Positions 61,426-64,000 of a stretch of 64,000 nucleotides of DNA are shown here, one piece after another. How positions within the stretch are numbered: the stretch's first letter is position 1; every line of letters begins with the position of its first letter. A program made the translations under genes and the position numbers. The notes beneath the pieces were generated by a model. It was given only the letters and a program-made list of their open reading frames with translations, ran no database searches and was not told the origin of the DNA. The stretch comes from Nocardioides piscis (GTDB taxonomy: Bacteria; Actinomycetota; Actinomycetes; Propionibacteriales; Nocardioidaceae). The stretch is from the NCBI RefSeq assembly GCF_011300215.1, contig NZ_CP049866.1, positions 62,001-126,000 of the forward strand, given 5' to 3'.

Positions 61426-62193
61426 TCACCCTGCGAGCGTGCCGCCGAAGACCTGCCACGCCAGCAGCGACTTCGCGACGAGGCTGAGCACGATGTAGAT
61501 GTTCTCACCGAACAGGTAGTCGGCCCAGCGACCTCGGGCCCTGTACTGCAGCACCTGGTTGAGGGCGAAGATGTTGAAGAACACGAACAGCGACACGATG
61601 ATCGCGTAGACGAACCCGGGCGGGCTCGCGTCCGACGCGCTCTGAGGAGCGATGGTGTAGACGACGACCGCGATCCACGGCACCACCCCGGCGATGCAGC
61701 CGAACCAGAACGGCAGCCAGCCGCCGCTTCCGGGCTGCTCGTACTTCTCCTGCAGCCAGCCGAACAGGATCATCGAGGCGTTCACCCCGATGATCGCCAG
61801 CAGCGCGGTCACGTCGGCGATCCCCACCAGCTGCGCGATCACGACCATCATCAGCGAGGACGACACCGAGTACTCGACCCAGCGGGCGCGGTTGATCCCC
61901 CGGCTCAGGTCAGTGACATATCCCCGCCACCACAGCGTGGAGACGATCAGGTGCGCCAGGGCGGACAGCGCCAGGAACGCCGCCACCGCGAGCCCGGTCG
62001 ACAGGTCGAACAGGACCACGGGATCCTGCGGTGTCGTCCCGGGCGGGCCGGCCAGATAGCTGGCCGTGACCGGGAGCGCGAAGTCGGTCGCCAGGACGAG
62101 GACCACCACGGCCTGCACGACGTGCAGGGCCGCGGCCGCGAGGTTGAAGCGGCGCAGGCTGCGCTGGCGTGCGGGTGAGATCTGTGTCGTCAC
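61426..62193 (-). CDS. Heliorhodopsin
   Basis: A 255-residue seven-helix protein of the heliorhodopsin family, light-sensing retinal proteins with inverted membrane topology (N-terminus in the cytoplasm). The Schiff-base lysine is Lys241 in LSLVAKSLLAWQVF and the counterion Glu107 in RWVEYSVSSSL, the same numbers as in founding member 48C12. Histidines at 24 and 81 correspond to the His pair in the cytoplasmic-side cavity, and FFNIFALNQVLQYR is a family-specific block. There is no retinal or carotenoid synthesis gene in the window. It lies 27 bases downstream of ychF. Function of heliorhodopsins is debated (sensing, partner regulation). Confidence 0.93.
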   Translation of the reverse strand: MTTQISPARQRSLRRFNLAAAALHVVQAVVVLVLATDFALPVTASYLAGPPGTTPQDPVVLFDLSTGLAVAAFLALSALAHLIVSTLWWRGYVTDLSRGINRARWVEYSVSSSLMMVVIAQLVGIADVTALLAIIGVNASMILFGWLQEKYEQPGSGGWLPFWFGCIAGVVPWIAVVVYTIAPQSASDASPPGFVYAIIVSLFVFFNIFALNQVLQYRARGRWADYLFGENIYIVLSLVAKSLLAWQVFGGTLAG

Positions 62194-62220
62194 CAGACGA
62201 ACCTAGCGGTCGAGATCGAC

Positions 62221-63297
62221 TCACACGTTGAAGCGGAACTCCACCACGTCGCCGTCGGCCATCACGTAGTCCTTGCCCTCCATGCGCACCTTGCCGGCCT
62301 CCTTGGCCTTCTGCATGGAGCCGGCCGACATCAGGTCGTCGAAGGAGACGATCTCGGCCTTGATGAAGCCCTTCTGGAAGTCGGTGTGGATGACCCCGGC
62401 GGCCTCGGGCGCGGTAGCGCCCTTCTTGATCGTCCAGGCCCGCGTCTCCTTGGGGCCGGCGGTGAGATAGGTCTGCAGCCCCAGGGTGTCGAAGCCGACG
62501 CGGGCGAGCTGGTCGAGCCCCGACTCGGTGATGCCCATCTCGGCGAGCATCTCGTGAGCCTCCTCGTCCGAGTCGAGCTCGACGAGCTCGGACTCGAACT
62601 TCGCGTCGAGGAAGATCGCCTCGGCGGGCGCGATGATCGCCCGCATCTTGTCCAGCAGGGCGACGTCGGAGAGCTCGTCGGCGTCGCAGTTGAAGACGTA
62701 GATGAACGGCTTGGCGGTGAGCAGCGACAGCTCGCGCAGCAGCTCACGGTCGATGGTGGTGTCGATGATCGGCGTGCCGCCCTCCAGGGCTGACAGCGCC
62801 ATACGCGCAGCATCGAGGACCGCCGCCTTCGACTTGTCGCCGCGCACCTCCTTCTCCAGCCGTGGGATCGACTTCTCCACCGTCTGGATGTCGGCCAGGA
62901 TCAGCTCGGTCTGGATGGTGCCGATGTCGGAGGCGGGGTTGACCTCGCCGTCGACGTGGGTCACGTCCTCGTCGCGGAAGACGCGGGTCACCTGGCAGAT
63001 CGCCGAGGACTCGCGGATGTGGGAGAGGAACTTGTTGCCCAGGCCCTCACCCTGCGAGGCGCCCGCCACGATGCCGGCGATGTCGACGAACTCCACCGTC
63101 GCGGGGAGGATCTTGGCCGAGCCGAACACCTCGGCGAGCTGGGGCAGGCGCTCGTCGGGCACCCCCACCACCCCGACGTTGGGCTCGATCGTGGCGAACG
63201 GATAGTTCGCCGCCAGCACGTCGTTCTTGGTCAGGGCGTTGAAGAGGGTCGACTTGCCCGCGTTGGGGAGACCGACGATGCCGATGGTGAGGGCCAC
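62221..63297 (-). CDS. ychF: Ribosome-associated GTPase/ATPase YchF
   Basis: A 358-residue Obg-like NTPase: P-loop GLPNAGKST, switch II DIAGIVAGAS, the family-typical NxxE-like FNCDADE in place of NKxD (explaining ATP preference), a coiled-coil arm, and a TGS-like C-terminal domain ending VIHTDFQKGFIKAEI and GDVVEFRFNV. It binds ribosomes and modulates stress responses and translation. The GTG at 63297 gives the usual start (ALTIGIVGLPN). Heliorhodopsin follows by 27 bases. Confidence 0.95.
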   Translation of the reverse strand: MALTIGIVGLPNAGKSTLFNALTKNDVLAANYPFATIEPNVGVVGVPDERLPQLAEVFGSAKILPATVEFVDIAGIVAGASQGEGLGNKFLSHIRESSAICQVTRVFRDEDVTHVDGEVNPASDIGTIQTELILADIQTVEKSIPRLEKEVRGDKSKAAVLDAARMALSALEGGTPIIDTTIDRELLRELSLLTAKPFIYVFNCDADELSDVALLDKMRAIIAPAEAIFLDAKFESELVELDSDEEAHEMLAEMGITESGLDQLARVGFDTLGLQTYLTAGPKETRAWTIKKGATAPEAAGVIHTDFQKGFIKAEIVSFDDLMSAGSMQKAKEAGKVRMEGKDYVMADGDVVEFRFNV

Positions 63298-63370
63298 GGG
63301 CGGGGAGTCTACGGCCGGGCCGGACCCTCGGGCGAAACGTCGACAGCCAGCATCGTGAAAGGCTCCGACC

Positions 63371-63904
63371 ATGATCCCGGCAGCGTCCCAGCCGTCCCCC
63401 GACACGCACGTCGACATCCCCGTCGCCCTGCGCGAGCCGGCGCACCAGGTCTCGCCGCGCGCAGTTCCCTATTGGCGGGTCACGGCGCTGATCACCGCCT
63501 CGGTCGTGTGGATCGCCGCCCTCACGACCTATGCCCTCGTGCCTCAACGTCCTTGGTGGTCGACCCTGCTCCTCGCGGTGGCTCTCCTCGCCCCCTTGGC
63601 CCACGTCCTGGTCATGCCGACGCTGCGGTTCCGGATCCACCGCTGGGAGGTGACGCCCACGGCGATCCACACCCGCGCCGGCTGGCTGACCATCGAGAAC
63701 CGGGTGGCGCCCCTGAGCCGCGTGCAGACGGTGGACTCGACCCAGGGCGTGCTGATGCGCGTGTTCGGGCTGGCCTCGCTGACCGTCACGACCGCCTCCG
63801 CCGCCGGTCCGATCACCATCGACTGCCTCGATCACGAGGACGCCCGCCGGCTCGTGCAGGAGCTCACCGAGATCACCGGCGCCTCCGAGGGCGACGCCAC
63901 GTGA
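63371..63904 (+). CDS. Bacterial PH-domain (DUF304/YdbS-like) membrane protein
   Basis: A 177-residue protein with two membrane helices (about 35-55 and 62-82) and one bPH2 domain (about 90-165, TLRFRIHRWEVTPTAIHTRAGWLTIENRVAPLSRVQTVDSTQG). This matches YdbS, the first gene of the ydbS-ydbT pair in Gram-positives; the role is not well defined but is linked to membrane and antimicrobial stress. The ATG at 63371 fits. Its stop overlaps the GTG of the next gene (GTGA), as expected for a YdbS/YdbT operon. Confidence 0.88.
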   Translation: MIPAASQPSPDTHVDIPVALREPAHQVSPRAVPYWRVTALITASVVWIAALTTYALVPQRPWWSTLLLAVALLAPLAHVLVMPTLRFRIHRWEVTPTAIHTRAGWLTIENRVAPLSRVQTVDSTQGVLMRVFGLASLTVTTASAAGPITIDCLDHEDARRLVQELTEITGASEGDAT

Positions 63905-64000
63905 GCGAACCCGGCGCGACCGGCCCGTCCGCCGACCCGGCGGCTCCAGCCGCCGACCCCGCGGCTCCAGCCACCGACCCCTGGCGGCGCCTGTCCCCGC
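63901..64000 (+). CDS. Start of a YdbT-like gene, 3' partial
   Basis: The GTG at 63901 overlaps the YdbS stop and opens a frame that runs off the right edge. Only 33 codons are visible; they encode a Pro/Ala/Asp linker with a short repeat (ADPAAPA, twice and then ATDP), followed by WRRLSP. By context this is the N-terminal extension of a YdbT-type PH-domain membrane protein. The visible part alone would not identify it. Confidence 0.6.
   Translation, partial: MSEPGATGPSADPAAPAADPAAPATDPWRRLSP

Noticed and set aside
63930..63985. Short Ala/Pro/Asp coding repeat at the right edge
   Set aside because: This is a low-complexity linker within the start of a YdbT-like gene, not an independent element.
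1..64000. tRNA or rRNA genes and CRISPR arrays
   Set aside because: I looked in all intergenic gaps and found no cloverleaf with CCA-end features, no rRNA segments and no regularly spaced direct repeats.

Overview
The window is very GC-rich and almost gene-saturated, with strong G/C bias at third codon positions, many GTG starts and many 4-base ATGA/GTGA gene overlaps. It carries mycothiol biosynthesis (mshB), a sigE-rseA-htrA stress operon, a large NAD-glutamate dehydrogenase and a bacterial NHEJ locus. This fits a high-GC actinobacterium, most likely of the Nocardioidaceae type; the genus is inference. No tRNA, rRNA, CRISPR array, insertion sequence or prophage was seen, and no gene-free stretch exceeds 300 bases.

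Layout. 1-5.5 kb: an NAD(P)-binding epimerase-like gene coupled to an ECF41 sigma factor, a nucleosidase-like protein, a SipW-like protein lacking catalytic residues, and a two-component pair. 5.5-10 kb: NHEJ genes (separate LigD-type polymerase and ligase, plus Ku) interrupted by a FadD19-like acyl-CoA synthetase with a KstR-like operator. 10-19 kb: an SDR, a frameshifted giant glutamate dehydrogenase, two DUF2505 genes, and pruA with a coupled 42-residue membrane protein. 19-26 kb: WS/DGAT, a lipoprotein/membrane protein pair, a secreted RTX-repeat protein, and a CpaE-like/SAF/HTH cluster. 26-36 kb: htrA-rseA-sigE with a divergent O-methyltransferase (apparent ATC start), pepA, DUF3117, a DivIVA-domain protein, LOG and dapE. 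36-44 kb: a frameshifted LLM oxidoreductase behind a second KstR-like box, a small secreted metzincin-like protein, and ileS with a T-box leader. 44-54 kb: dapD, a lysozyme-like/M15-like cell-wall protein, a small Hfq/LSm-like protein, dapC-fdxA, a lipase, a VanW protein and mshB. 54-64 kb: an EamA transporter, a thioesterase, a P450, a subtilase, a heliorhodopsin, ychF and bacterial PH-domain genes.

How the genes fit together. dapC, dapD and dapE supply three steps of the succinylase route to lysine and meso-diaminopimelate. pruA and the glutamate dehydrogenase drain proline and glutamate to 2-oxoglutarate. sigE-rseA-htrA is an envelope-stress circuit. The order sigE, DUF3117, LOG, dapE, dapD, dapC-fdxA, mshB, ychF matches, from memory, the order of their counterparts in the M. 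tuberculosis chromosome, so much of the window is an old actinobacterial core with lineage-specific insertions.

Most worth following up: the heliorhodopsin, the Hfq/LSm-like small protein, the ATC-start methyltransferase, the SipW-like pseudo-peptidase, the paired KstR-like operators, the palindromic repeats in convergent intergenic regions, and two single-base frameshifts that may be sequencing errors.
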